From Rhizobium jaguaris (GTDB lineage: Bacteria > Pseudomonadota > Alphaproteobacteria > Rhizobiales > Rhizobiaceae), in NCBI RefSeq assembly GCF_003627755.1, contig NZ_CP032694.1, positions 2,347,501 through 2,411,500 on the forward strand: a stretch of 64,000 nt of DNA, written 5' to 3'. The notes below the pieces were generated by a model. It saw only the letters and a program-made list of their open reading frames with translations. It was not told the origin of the DNA and searched no databases. Of this stretch, positions 27,348 through 35,305 are shown piece by piece. Made by a program: the position numbers and the translations under genes. Every line of letters starts with the position of its first letter. The first letter of the stretch is position 1.

Positions 27348-28955
27348 ATGGCTGATGATCTCTTTCCCCTCGGCGACGACGCCACCCCCTACCGCAAAAT
27401 TTCCGGCGACTATGTCTCCGTCGATACGTTCAAGGGTCAGGACATCCTGACAGTCGATCCCGAGGGTATCCGACTGCTTGCCGAAACGGCCTTCGCCGAT
27501 ATCAACCACCTGCTTCGCCCTGGTCACCTGCAGCAGCTTGCTTCCATCCTCGAAGACCCCGAAGCGACCGATAACGACCGCTTCGTCGCCTACGACCTGC
27601 TGAAGAACGCCAATATCGCCGCAGGCGGTGTGCTACCCATGTGCCAGGACACCGGCACCGCGATCATCATGGGGAAAAAAGGCCGTCGCGTCTGGACCGA
27701 AGGCGGCGATAGCGCTGCTCTGGCGAAGGGCGTTCTCGACGCCTACGAGAAGAAGAACCTGCGCTATTCGCAGCTCGCGCCCATCAAGATGTTCGAGGAA
27801 AAGAATACCAAGAACAACCTTCCCGCCCAGATCGATATCTATGAGGAAGGTACCGATGCCTACGAATTCCTCTTCGTCGCCAAGGGCGGCGGTTCGGCCA
27901 ACAAGACGTTCCTCTATCAGGGCACGCCGTCGCTGCTCACCCACGACCGCATGTTGGATTTCCTCAAGGAGAAGATCCTGACGCTCGGCACGGCAGCCTG
28001 TCCTCCCTACCACCTGGCAATCGTCATCGGCGGCACTTCGGCCGAGATGAACCTCAAGACGGTCAAGCTCGCCTCGACAAAGTATCTGGACTGTCTTCCG
28101 ACGGAGGGCTCCGAAAGCGGGCATGCCTTCCGGGATATCGAAATGGAAAAGGAAATCCATAAACTGACCCAGAGCCTCGGCGTCGGTGCGCAGTTCGGCG
28201 GTAAATATTTCTGCCATGATGTCCGCGTCATCCGCCTGCCCCGCCATGGCGCTTCACTGCCGATCGGCCTCGGCGTCTCCTGTTCCGCCGATCGTCAGGC
28301 CAAAGGCAAGATCACTCGCGACGGTATCTTCATCGAGCAGCTTGAAACCAATCCGTCGAAATATATGCCCGAAATCGACGAGGCCAAGCTTTCCGCATCG
28401 GTGGTCCGCGTCGACCTCAACCGGCCGATGGCCGACATCCTGGCGGAGCTGTCCCGGCATCCGGTCAAGACCCGGCTGTCGCTGACCGGCACCATCATCG
28501 TCGCCCGCGACCTGGCGCACGCGAAAATCCGCGAGCGCCTGGAAAAAGGTCAGGACATGCCGGACTACCTGAAAAACCACCCCGTCTACTATGCCGGCCC
28601 AGCCAAAACGCCGGCGGGCTACGCCTCCGGTTCATTCGGCCCGACGACGGCCGGACGCATGGACAGCTATGTCGACCAGTTCCAGTCCTTCGGCGGCTCG
28701 ATGGTGATGCTCGCCAAGGGCAACCGCTCGCGCGCCGTGCGCGAAGCCTGCAAGGCACATGGCGGCTTCTATCTAGGCTCGATCGGCGGCCCGGCCGCGC
28801 GCCTCGCTCAGGACTGCATCAAAAAGGTTGAGGTGCTGGAATATCCGGAACTCGGCATGGAAGCGGTCTGGAAAATCGAGGTCGAAGACTTCCCCGCCTT
28901 CATCGTCATTGACAATAAGGGCAACGACTTCTTCCAGGAGCTCAATCTCGGCTGA
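27348..28955 (+). CDS. class I fumarate hydratase (4Fe-4S)
   Basis: A 535-residue iron-sulfur fumarase with alpha- and beta-type domains fused as in FumA/FumB. Cluster cysteines are Cys99 (PMCQDTG), Cys218 (AACPPYH) and Cys312 (VSCSADR). The beta-domain run is [28 protein letters not shown]. It catalyses the same fumarate-malate reaction as the FumC gene nearby but needs a cluster sensitive to oxygen and iron shortage. It is followed by a strong terminator and is monocistronic. Confidence 0.95.
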   Translation: MADDLFPLGDDATPYRKISGDYVSVDTFKGQDILTVDPEGIRLLAETAFADINHLLRPGHLQQLASILEDPEATDNDRFVAYDLLKNANIAAGGVLPMCQDTGTAIIMGKKGRRVWTEGGDSAALAKGVLDAYEKKNLRYSQLAPIKMFEEKNTKNNLPAQIDIYEEGTDAYEFLFVAKGGGSANKTFLYQGTPSLLTHDRMLDFLKEKILTLGTAACPPYHLAIVIGGTSAEMNLKTVKLASTKYLDCLPTEGSESGHAFRDIEMEKEIHKLTQSLGVGAQFGGKYFCHDVRVIRLPRHGASLPIGLGVSCSADRQAKGKITRDGIFIEQLETNPSKYMPEIDEAKLSASVVRVDLNRPMADILAELSRHPVKTRLSLTGTIIVARDLAHAKIRERLEKGQDMPDYLKNHPVYYAGPAKTPAGYASGSFGPTTAGRMDSYVDQFQSFGGSMVMLAKGNRSRAVREACKAHGGFYLGSIGGPAARLAQDCIKKVEVLEYPELGMEAVWKIEVEDFPAFIVIDNKGNDFFQELNLG

Positions 28956-28981
28956 ACTTCGTCACCGGAACAGACAAAAGG

Positions 28982-29006
28982 AAGGCGCCGTCCCGGCGCC
29001 TTTTCT
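28982..29006 (+). terminator. Rho-independent terminator of class I fumarase gene
   Basis: AAGGCGCCG-TCC-CGGCGCCTT is a perfect 9-bp stem followed by TTTCT, 26 nt after the stop codon. Confidence 0.92.
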
Positions 29007-29149
29007 GTAAGTGTCTCTATATTATAATGAAATTAATTCTCAGACCAACTTACATATAAGATTTTAGGTTCATTGCCTTAATCTTTTTCAAAGGATCTTA
29101 GGCTAACTACAAATAGTGCTTTTACTAAATCATTTTATGGAGTTCGCCG

Positions 29150-30217
29150 ATGAGTACGGTAGTTGCGCCCAAGGCGCAAGTTCCCGACGTGGCAGGACAG
29201 ATTACCTATGCCATGCGATCCATGGGGGTCGCCCCGATTCCGCGCAATTATGAACTTTTCTACGAAGCCTATATTGGTTCTAACCCCGCCCTGACGCGCG
29301 AACTTGCCGCACTCGGCAGCAATGCTACGCAAGAGGAACTGGACGCACTCGGTGCTCAGCATTTCGCCCACCATGCAGGCCGCGTTTTCGATGACGCCCA
29401 CGCCCGCCTGATCACTGAACTCGACGGCGTGCTGCGCACGCTGCGGCAGGAACAAACCTCGCTGGAAAGCTACAACCGGCTGCTCGGCGAAACCTGTGAA
29501 CGCATCACGTCCAAGAACAACAACAGCGCCGATCTGCTGCGCAGCGCCATCGACTTCCTGGCGGAAGCAACCGGCGACACCATGGCGCACGGTGAAAAAA
29601 CCGTGGAGAACGTCACCCAGCGCAGCCAGGAAATGGACCAGGTGCGCAAGGAACTGGACGAATACAAGCGCATCGCCAATACCGACTCTCTGACGCGGCT
29701 CTCCAATCGCCGCGCCTTCGATGATCGCCTGGCCGCTATCTTCGACAATCAGATGGCCCGCCCAGTGACGGCGCTGGTGCTAGCCGATATCGACCATTTC
29801 AAGAAGATCAACGACACATACGGCCATCCGGTCGGCGACAAGATCCTCGCCACCGTCGCCTCCCTCATCCGCGCCAATGTCCGCCGCGAGGCCTTCGTCG
29901 CTCGCACCGGCGGCGAGGAATTCGCGCTGATCCTAGAAGGCAATACGCAGGAGGAGGTCATGGCGATCTGCGAGCGCATCCGCCGTGCGCTGGAAGCAAC
30001 ACCGTTCAAGAACTCCCGCACCAAGGTCAATTACGGGCCGATCACTATCTCTCTCGGCATCTGCATGGCCTCGGAAGCTGCAGATCCCGGTGAACTCTAC
30101 AGCAAGACCGACATCGCGCTCTATTGTGCCAAGAATGCCGGCCGCAACTGCAGCTATGCCTACCAGGACGGCATGCAAAAAGATTTCACCAAGAGCTGGC
30201 TGATCTACAAAAGCTAA
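29150..30217 (+). CDS. cytoplasmic diguanylate cyclase (GGEEF)
   Basis: A 355-residue protein with no membrane segment. Residues 1-170 are helical and end in a coiled coil (EMDQVRKELDEYKRIANTDSLTRLSNRRAF). The GGDEF domain covers about 172-335 with active-site GGEEF at 254-258 and the metal-site run LADIDHFKKIND at 211-222. The usual RxxD inhibitory site is RREA (245-248), so product inhibition at that site is probably lost. It should make cyclic di-GMP. The N-terminal region is not a PAS or GAF type I recognise. GGAG precedes the ATG; the leader is AT-rich. Confidence 0.93.
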   Translation: MSTVVAPKAQVPDVAGQITYAMRSMGVAPIPRNYELFYEAYIGSNPALTRELAALGSNATQEELDALGAQHFAHHAGRVFDDAHARLITELDGVLRTLRQEQTSLESYNRLLGETCERITSKNNNSADLLRSAIDFLAEATGDTMAHGEKTVENVTQRSQEMDQVRKELDEYKRIANTDSLTRLSNRRAFDDRLAAIFDNQMARPVTALVLADIDHFKKINDTYGHPVGDKILATVASLIRANVRREAFVARTGGEEFALILEGNTQEEVMAICERIRRALEATPFKNSRTKVNYGPITISLGICMASEAADPGELYSKTDIALYCAKNAGRNCSYAYQDGMQKDFTKSWLIYKS

Positions 30218-30233
30218 AACCAGAGCGAATGCC

Positions 30234-30276
30234 AATCCGCCGGCGCGGCCTTCCTTAGGCGCGCCGGCGGATTTTT
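30234..30276 (+). terminator. strong terminator after diguanylate cyclase gene
   Basis: A stem of 14 perfect pairs (AATCCGCCGGCGCG and its complement) with a short loop is followed by TTTTTG. It begins 17 nt after the cyclase stop and reaches to within 2 nt of the stop codon of the opposing PPOX gene. Its mirror arm lets it act on the minus strand too, but there it has no good T-run. Confidence 0.93.
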
Positions 30277-30277
30277 G

Positions 30278-30886
30278 TCACCACATGGTCTTGGCCGCTC
30301 GCGCCGGCCATTCGCGGTCATAGGTCTCCTGATCGAAATCGCCCTTCGCCGCCTTCAGCAGCATGCCGGGCGTCGGCAGGCTTGCCGGATCGACCAATGT
30401 CTCCGCCTTCCAGAGTTCGGCACGCATCACCGCCCGCGCGCATTGAAAATAGACCTCGTCGATGGTGATCACCACGACACTGCGCGGATGCTTGCCCTCC
30501 ATCTCGAAACTCGCCAGCAGGCTTTCCTCGATGGAGACGACCGCACGGCCATTGAGGCGCATGGTGGTGTTCGAGCCCGGGATCAGGAACATCAGCGCAA
30601 TGCGGGGATCCCTGACGATATTGGCCAGCGAATCGACGCGATTGTTGCCGCGCCAATCGGGAAGCAGCAGCGTCTTGTCGTCTTGTACGCGCACCACGCC
30701 GCCGATATCGCCGCGCGGTGAGCAATCCAGGCCTTCCGGGCCGACCGTCGCTAGCGCCATGAAGGGCGATGCCTCGATCATCTGGCGATAGAGCGGGGTC
30801 AGCATATTTGTCACCTTGGCAATCGATGCCTCGCCGGCGCCCCCGTAAAGTTCATTCAATTCTTCAACAGAAGTGATGATCCGCAT
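30278..30886 (-). CDS. PPOX-class flavin-dependent protein
   Basis: A 202-residue split-barrel protein of the pyridoxamine 5'-phosphate oxidase-like family. Runs such as FMALATVGPEGLDCSPRGD, LLLPDWRGNNRVDSLANIVRDPRIALMFLIPG and MRLNGRAVV fit the MSMEG_1061-type FMN subfamily. It probably binds FMN or F420-like cofactor and reduces an unknown substrate. Cytoplasmic, monocistronic, convergent with the diguanylate cyclase. Confidence 0.88.
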   Translation of the reverse strand: MRIITSVEELNELYGGAGEASIAKVTNMLTPLYRQMIEASPFMALATVGPEGLDCSPRGDIGGVVRVQDDKTLLLPDWRGNNRVDSLANIVRDPRIALMFLIPGSNTTMRLNGRAVVSIEESLLASFEMEGKHPRSVVVITIDEVYFQCARAVMRAELWKAETLVDPASLPTPGMLLKAAKGDFDQETYDREWPARAAKTMW

Positions 30887-30944
30887 GCTGCCTCACGTCT
30901 TTTTGATCCAGATACTGCCGGGTTAGACGCAAGGCGTGACGTTG

Positions 30945-31919
30945 CTATGACACGCGCCGCGCCGGCGTCCGAAGAAACGATATCACCGTTTCACCGTCAG
31001 TTTCGAGCGCATTTTCTCGCCCCGCGGACGCCGGTGTTTCCGCCAGGAATTCGCCGATCGCCTCCAGCACGGGGGCGGCGCTGACGATGCGGCGATGGCC
31101 GAAGCCGTTCGCCCAGAGGAGGCGAACATGGTCGCCGGCGGCAGCATAGGTGCGGGCATGATCGGCGCTGACTTCCTTGTCGTCCTCGGCGTGAATGACA
31201 AGCACTGGCTTGGCGAGGTCGCGAACGCCACGCCCGGCATTGTAGTCCTCGAGTCTTCTACCGGTGACATGACCAACCTCCGCCTCAAGTACTGCCTGTG
31301 TCGCGGGATCAAGCTCCATCAGCCTGCCGAAATCGGCAAACAACCAAGCCATCGCACTCGGCGCACCGATCAACACCAGGCGGCCGGGCAGGACCGGCTC
31401 GATACCGGGCAGAAAACCAGCCGCGGCAATTGCGATGGAAGCGCCGCCGAACGAATGGCCGACGGTGGCATCGAATGCGCCGAATCGCTCCGCCGCGGCA
31501 GCTATCGCCGAAACGGCGAGGCGCACATTGAGAAAGCGCCCCAGCGAGCGGCCATGGCCCGGCAGATCGAGCGAGATTACCTCGGCACCGGCACTAGCGA
31601 GAAAGGCGGTGAGCTCGGACACATATTCACTGCTGGAGCCCCAGCCATGCACGACAAGAAAGCGCTTGCGCCGGCCCTTGGCGCCGCCGTTGAAGCGATA
31701 TGCCATCGCCCGTCCGCCCTGAAAGGGCAGCATGACCTCCTCGGCGGAACTCAGACGCGCCCTGCCCTCCGCATACGCGGCCTCCGCCTTGGCGCCCCGA
31801 GGCCGCCGCGACGGTGTCAGACAGAAAAGTTTGAAGGCAGCCTTGCCGGCAAGTCGCGGCGAAATCCGGCTGAGACTGGACAAGCCCAGCCGGGTGACCT
31901 TAAGCGCAAAGGATGGCAT
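30945..31919 (-). CDS. alpha/beta hydrolase
   Basis: A 324-residue alpha/beta hydrolase with the nucleophile elbow GHSFGG, an oxyanion region VVHGWGSSS, and a C-terminal acid and histidine (HAEDDKEVSADHA ... GFGHRRI). I chose ATG 31919 (MPSFALKV); an in-frame ATG at 31946 would place the start inside a palindromic operator. It is divergent from a MarR regulator 45 nt away, which probably controls it. Substrate is unknown, perhaps a small ester. Confidence 0.86.
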   Translation of the reverse strand: MPSFALKVTRLGLSSLSRISPRLAGKAAFKLFCLTPSRRPRGAKAEAAYAEGRARLSSAEEVMLPFQGGRAMAYRFNGGAKGRRKRFLVVHGWGSSSEYVSELTAFLASAGAEVISLDLPGHGRSLGRFLNVRLAVSAIAAAAERFGAFDATVGHSFGGASIAIAAAGFLPGIEPVLPGRLVLIGAPSAMAWLFADFGRLMELDPATQAVLEAEVGHVTGRRLEDYNAGRGVRDLAKPVLVIHAEDDKEVSADHARTYAAAGDHVRLLWANGFGHRRIVSAAPVLEAIGEFLAETPASAGRENALETDGETVISFLRTPARRVS

Positions 31920-31935
31920 AGTGGGAATCCAATAA

Positions 31936-31951
31936 TGTTCAATCATGAACA
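31936..31951. promoter_or_regulatory. MarR-type operator palindrome
   Basis: A perfect inverted repeat TGTTCA-N4-TGAACA sits between the divergent hydrolase and marR genes, 13 nt before the marR start. Its size and place are typical of an autoregulatory MarR operator. Confidence 0.72.
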
Positions 31952-31964
31952 ATAAAGTACAACG

Positions 31965-32450
31965 ATGAACAAAAATCAATCCCTGCCCTGGGACCATCCG
32001 CGTTTTCGCAGCTGGATCGCCGTTGCCCGCGCCTGCCAACTCATGCAACAGTCGCTCGGCCGGGCGCTCGTCCATCTCGACATCAAGCCGCCGCATCTCG
32101 ACATTCTCGTCAATCTCTTCCGTTTCGAGGGCATTTCGCAGCAGGAGTTGGCCCGCAAGCTGCTGGTCGGTCGCTCCAACATGAGCATGCTGTTGCCGCA
32201 AATGGAAAAACGCGGTCTGATCGAACGCCGGGGGGACAAGCACGACAAGCGTGTATTGCGGCTCTATTTGACCTTGGAAGGCCGGCGCGTGACGGAAGAG
32301 GCCATGGCCATTCAGACCGATCTCATCGACCGTATGCTCTCTGACGCACCACTCGATGAATGTGACATCATGACGGCGCATATGGAACGCATCGTCAGCC
32401 TGTTGCTGCGGGAAGAGCGTGAGCCTGCGGAAGCAGTCGGCGATCAGTGA
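31965..32450 (+). CDS. MarR-family transcriptional regulator
   Basis: A 161-residue winged-helix regulator. The recognition region is ISQQELARKLLVGRSNMSMLLPQMEKRGLIERRGDKHDKRVLRLYLTLEGR, residues about 52-102, typical of MarR. It should repress itself and the divergent hydrolase gene through the palindrome just upstream, with release by a ligand. Its 3' end overlaps the LtrA gene on the other strand by 7 nt. Confidence 0.92.
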   Translation: MNKNQSLPWDHPRFRSWIAVARACQLMQQSLGRALVHLDIKPPHLDILVNLFRFEGISQQELARKLLVGRSNMSMLLPQMEKRGLIERRGDKHDKRVLRLYLTLEGRRVTEEAMAIQTDLIDRMLSDAPLDECDIMTAHMERIVSLLLREEREPAEAVGDQ

Positions 32451-33643
32451 TTGCTCGGCGGCCGGGCCAACGGCACCGCACGGGTCAGCGAGGCGAACTC
32501 CCATATCGCCACGACGATAAGTACGGCCGTGGCAAGGATACCGAGCTGGTAGACATCGACCTGAGAGACCGCGAGAACCAGTAGTGCCAGCCCCGCAAGG
32601 CCCACAAAATGCGACAGCGGCGGCCGTCCTGTTGTCGCCCCTTTGAACCAGAGATTGCCAATGAGGAACACCGCCGGCCCGCCAAGGATCGCCGCGCCCG
32701 CACGCATGTCGGCTTGGTCATGCGGATGGGAGAATAGGAACTCATTGCCGACGACGCTCAGGATGATGCCGGCAAGAATCGGGATATGTGCATACGTGAA
32801 AGCCTGCCGCGCCAAACTGCCGGGTGTTTCGTCCTGTTCGATGCGATGGGCCGCACGTTCATGGCCGAACTGGAAATAGATCCACCACATGGCGACCGTA
32901 CCAACGAAGACCGTAATGAATACCGTGACGATCAGCGGTGAAAGCGGCAGTTCGGCAAATATCTTGCCGGCCTGCAGGATCGACTCGCCAAGGCAGATGA
33001 TGATGAAGAGCGCGCAGCGCTCGGCAAGATGCGCGCCGGAAACATCCCAATCCGACGTGCGCGACTTGCCAAGCCCGGGAACCGCGAAGCCGAAGGCAGG
33101 CGCGGCATATTCGATCGCCAGCGCGGCCAGCCATAGCGCCACGCGTGTCTCGCCTTCCATCAAGACGCCGGCGACCCAGAAGACGCCGGACAATATCAGC
33201 CAGCAAGTGATGCGAATGAAATTGCGATGATTGGCAGGGCTAACATCCTTGAGAGCATAGACTGTGAACAGCGAACGCCCAACCTGCATGAACACATAGG
33301 CGCCGGCAAAGAAAATGGCTTTCTCAGCAAACGCATCCGGAATCGATGCCGAGAGAACGAGTCCGGCAAACATCAGGACGAAGAGCATGATGCGCACCGG
33401 CATGCGGTCGGGATCGAGCCAGTTCGTTACCCAGGCAGTGAAAATCCAGACCCACCAGACGGCGAAAATCAGCATGCCGGCTTCGAGCGCGCCGAGAGGC
33501 GTGAAATGATCGCCGAGCGCATGCGAAAGCTGCGAGATCGAGAAGACGAAAACGAGGTCGAAAAACAATTCGACGAAAGACACCCTGCTTTCGCTTTTGC
33601 TGCCTTTGGCGCGCAGCCAGCTTCCCGGATCGCCACCTGCCAT
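32444..33643 (-). CDS. LtrA-family (low temperature requirement) membrane protein
   Basis: A 399-residue integral membrane protein with about ten or eleven hydrophobic segments. The N-terminal signature VSFVELFFDLVFVFSISQLSHAL and the later FIIICLGESILQAG are typical of the LtrA family. Physiological role is unknown outside Listeria, where it was linked to growth at low temperature. GGGGGTAGGC precedes the ATG. Confidence 0.93.
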   Translation of the reverse strand: MAGGDPGSWLRAKGSKSESRVSFVELFFDLVFVFSISQLSHALGDHFTPLGALEAGMLIFAVWWVWIFTAWVTNWLDPDRMPVRIMLFVLMFAGLVLSASIPDAFAEKAIFFAGAYVFMQVGRSLFTVYALKDVSPANHRNFIRITCWLILSGVFWVAGVLMEGETRVALWLAALAIEYAAPAFGFAVPGLGKSRTSDWDVSGAHLAERCALFIIICLGESILQAGKIFAELPLSPLIVTVFITVFVGTVAMWWIYFQFGHERAAHRIEQDETPGSLARQAFTYAHIPILAGIILSVVGNEFLFSHPHDQADMRAGAAILGGPAVFLIGNLWFKGATTGRPPLSHFVGLAGLALLVLAVSQVDVYQLGILATAVLIVVAIWEFASLTRAVPLARPPSNH

Positions 33644-33664
33644 GCCTACCCCCTTACGCTAACG

Positions 33665-34039
33665 CTAATGCGGTTTGCCGGCCACGTCGCGGCTCAAGCC
33701 TTTTTCTTTCAGTTCAGCCTCATAGGCCGCGAAAAGCTCCGGGCCCTTTTCGCCGAGTTCACGTAGATAGGCCCAGGTGAAAATGCCGGTATCGTGCATG
33801 TCGTCAAAGCCGATGCGCACCGCGTAGTTGCCGGTCGGCGTCATCGACATGATCCCGACATTTCGTTTGCCCGGCACGGTGATCTTCTGCCCCGGTCCAT
33901 GGCCCTGCACCTCGGCTGATGGCGAAAGGACGCGCAACATTTCCGCAGACAGGTCGAAGCTCGTGCCGTCGTTAAAGCTCACCACCAGACGATGGCGGTC
34001 CTTCGATACTCTCAATTCCGTGGGCCAGACGTCGCTCAT
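33665..34039 (-). CDS. DUF971 protein
   Basis: A 124-residue protein matching DUF971, the small domain also found at the N-terminus of gamma-butyrobetaine hydroxylase ([21 protein letters not shown] ... [24 protein letters not shown]). Related genes sit near iron-sulfur or molybdenum cofactor genes in some bacteria. ATG 34039 (MSDVWPTEL) has AGGGAAA upstream. It is divergent from moaA, with 135 nt between. Function unknown. Confidence 0.87.
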   Translation of the reverse strand: MSDVWPTELRVSKDRHRLVVSFNDGTSFDLSAEMLRVLSPSAEVQGHGPGQKITVPGKRNVGIMSMTPTGNYAVRIGFDDMHDTGIFTWAYLRELGEKGPELFAAYEAELKEKGLSRDVAGKPH

Positions 34040-34174
34040 CGATTTCCCTATGCGTTTCAATGCGTATCCGGAGAAGTAGGCCGCGACCCTTTCACGCGCA
34101 AGAGCATTCGAAAATGCATTTCCCTTGACGCAACAATCGCCTATGCACACATTAACATGACAACGGAGGTTTTC

Positions 34175-35224
34175 GTGAACAGCATTGTTGGCACGATAGA
34201 CAACGGATCGCCGCTGGTGGCGGATGCATCACCGATGATCGACCCTTTCGGGCGGGCGGTCACCTATTTGCGCGTCTCCGTGACCGATCGCTGCGATTTC
34301 CGCTGCACCTATTGCATGGCGGAACATATGACGTTCCTGCCGAAGAAGGATCTGCTGACGCTGGAAGAGCTGAACCGGATCTGTTCCGCCTTCATTGCCA
34401 AAGGCGTCCGTAAGATTCGGCTGACCGGCGGCGAGCCGCTGGTGCGAAAGAACATCATGTTTCTGGTACGGGAACTCGGCAAGCGGGTTCAAAACGGCGA
34501 CCTTGACGAGCTCACGCTGACCACCAATGGCTCGCAGCTCTCCCGTTATGCCGAAGAACTCTATGATTGCGGCGTGCGCCGCATCAACGTTTCGCTCGAC
34601 ACGCTCGATCCCGCTAAATTCCAGGCCATCACCCGCTGGGGCGATTTTTCCAAGGTGATGGAGGGTATCGACGCTGCGCAGAAGGCCGGTCTGAAGATCA
34701 AGCTCAATGCCGTCGCGCTCAAGGATTTCAACGAGGCGGAAATTCCCGAACTGCTGCGCTTCGCCCATGGCCGCGGCATGGATTTGACCGTCATCGAGAC
34801 GATGCCGATGGGCGAGGTCGAGGAAGATCGCACCGATCGGTACCTGCCGCTCTCCAAGTTGCGCGCAGATCTCGAGCGGCAATTCACGCTCACCGACATC
34901 CCCTACAAGACCGGCGGCCCGGCCCGTTATGTCGAAGTCGCCGAAACCGGCGGCCGCCTCGGCTTCATCACGCCGCTCACCCATAATTTCTGCGAGAGCT
35001 GCAATCGTGTCCGTCTGACCTGTACAGGCACGCTTTATATGTGTCTCGGGCAGAACGACGCCGCCGACCTACGCACGGCGCTCCGGGCCAGCGAAGATGA
35101 TACGCTTGTCTACGCCGCCATCGACGAGGCCATTACCCGCAAGCCGAAGGGTCATGATTTCATCATCGACCGCACCCATAACAGACCAGCTGTTGCTCGA
35201 CATATGAGCGTCACGGGCGGCTGA
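34175..35224 (+). CDS. moaA: GTP 3',8-cyclase, molybdenum cofactor biosynthesis
   Basis: A 349-residue radical SAM enzyme for the first step of molybdopterin synthesis. The SAM cluster is Cys40-x3-Cys44-x2-Cys47. The second cluster is in [14 protein letters not shown] near residue 270. The protein ends in the Gly-Gly pair needed for activity. The start is GTG 34175 because GGAGG lies 5 nt upstream; longer frames lack a ribosome site. mobA and mobB lie 4 kb downstream on the same strand, so cofactor genes are loosely clustered here. Confidence 0.96.
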   Translation: MNSIVGTIDNGSPLVADASPMIDPFGRAVTYLRVSVTDRCDFRCTYCMAEHMTFLPKKDLLTLEELNRICSAFIAKGVRKIRLTGGEPLVRKNIMFLVRELGKRVQNGDLDELTLTTNGSQLSRYAEELYDCGVRRINVSLDTLDPAKFQAITRWGDFSKVMEGIDAAQKAGLKIKLNAVALKDFNEAEIPELLRFAHGRGMDLTVIETMPMGEVEEDRTDRYLPLSKLRADLERQFTLTDIPYKTGGPARYVEVAETGGRLGFITPLTHNFCESCNRVRLTCTGTLYMCLGQNDAADLRTALRASEDDTLVYAAIDEAITRKPKGHDFIIDRTHNRPAVARHMSVTGG

Positions 35225-35245
35225 TTTCGGCCGATATCAAGACAA

Positions 35246-35272
35246 AAACGCCAGGCAACAAGCCCGGCGTTT
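35246..35272 (+). terminator. terminator between moaA and chemoreceptor gene
   Basis: AAACGCCAGGC-AACAA-GCCCGGCGTTT forms a stem with one A-C mismatch, 21 nt after the moaA stop. The T-run is short on the plus strand; A-rich sequence on the other side could give the convergent chemoreceptor gene a T-rich tail. Confidence 0.7.
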
Positions 35273-35305
35273 CAATATTTTATCGTTATTGCCTAAAGTA
35301 ACGCC

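Noticed and set aside
31919..32504. longer start for the alpha/beta hydrolase, giving a 519-residue protein
   Set aside because: The extra N-terminal part is antisense to marR and has no similarity to hydrolases; the operator lies between the two genes.
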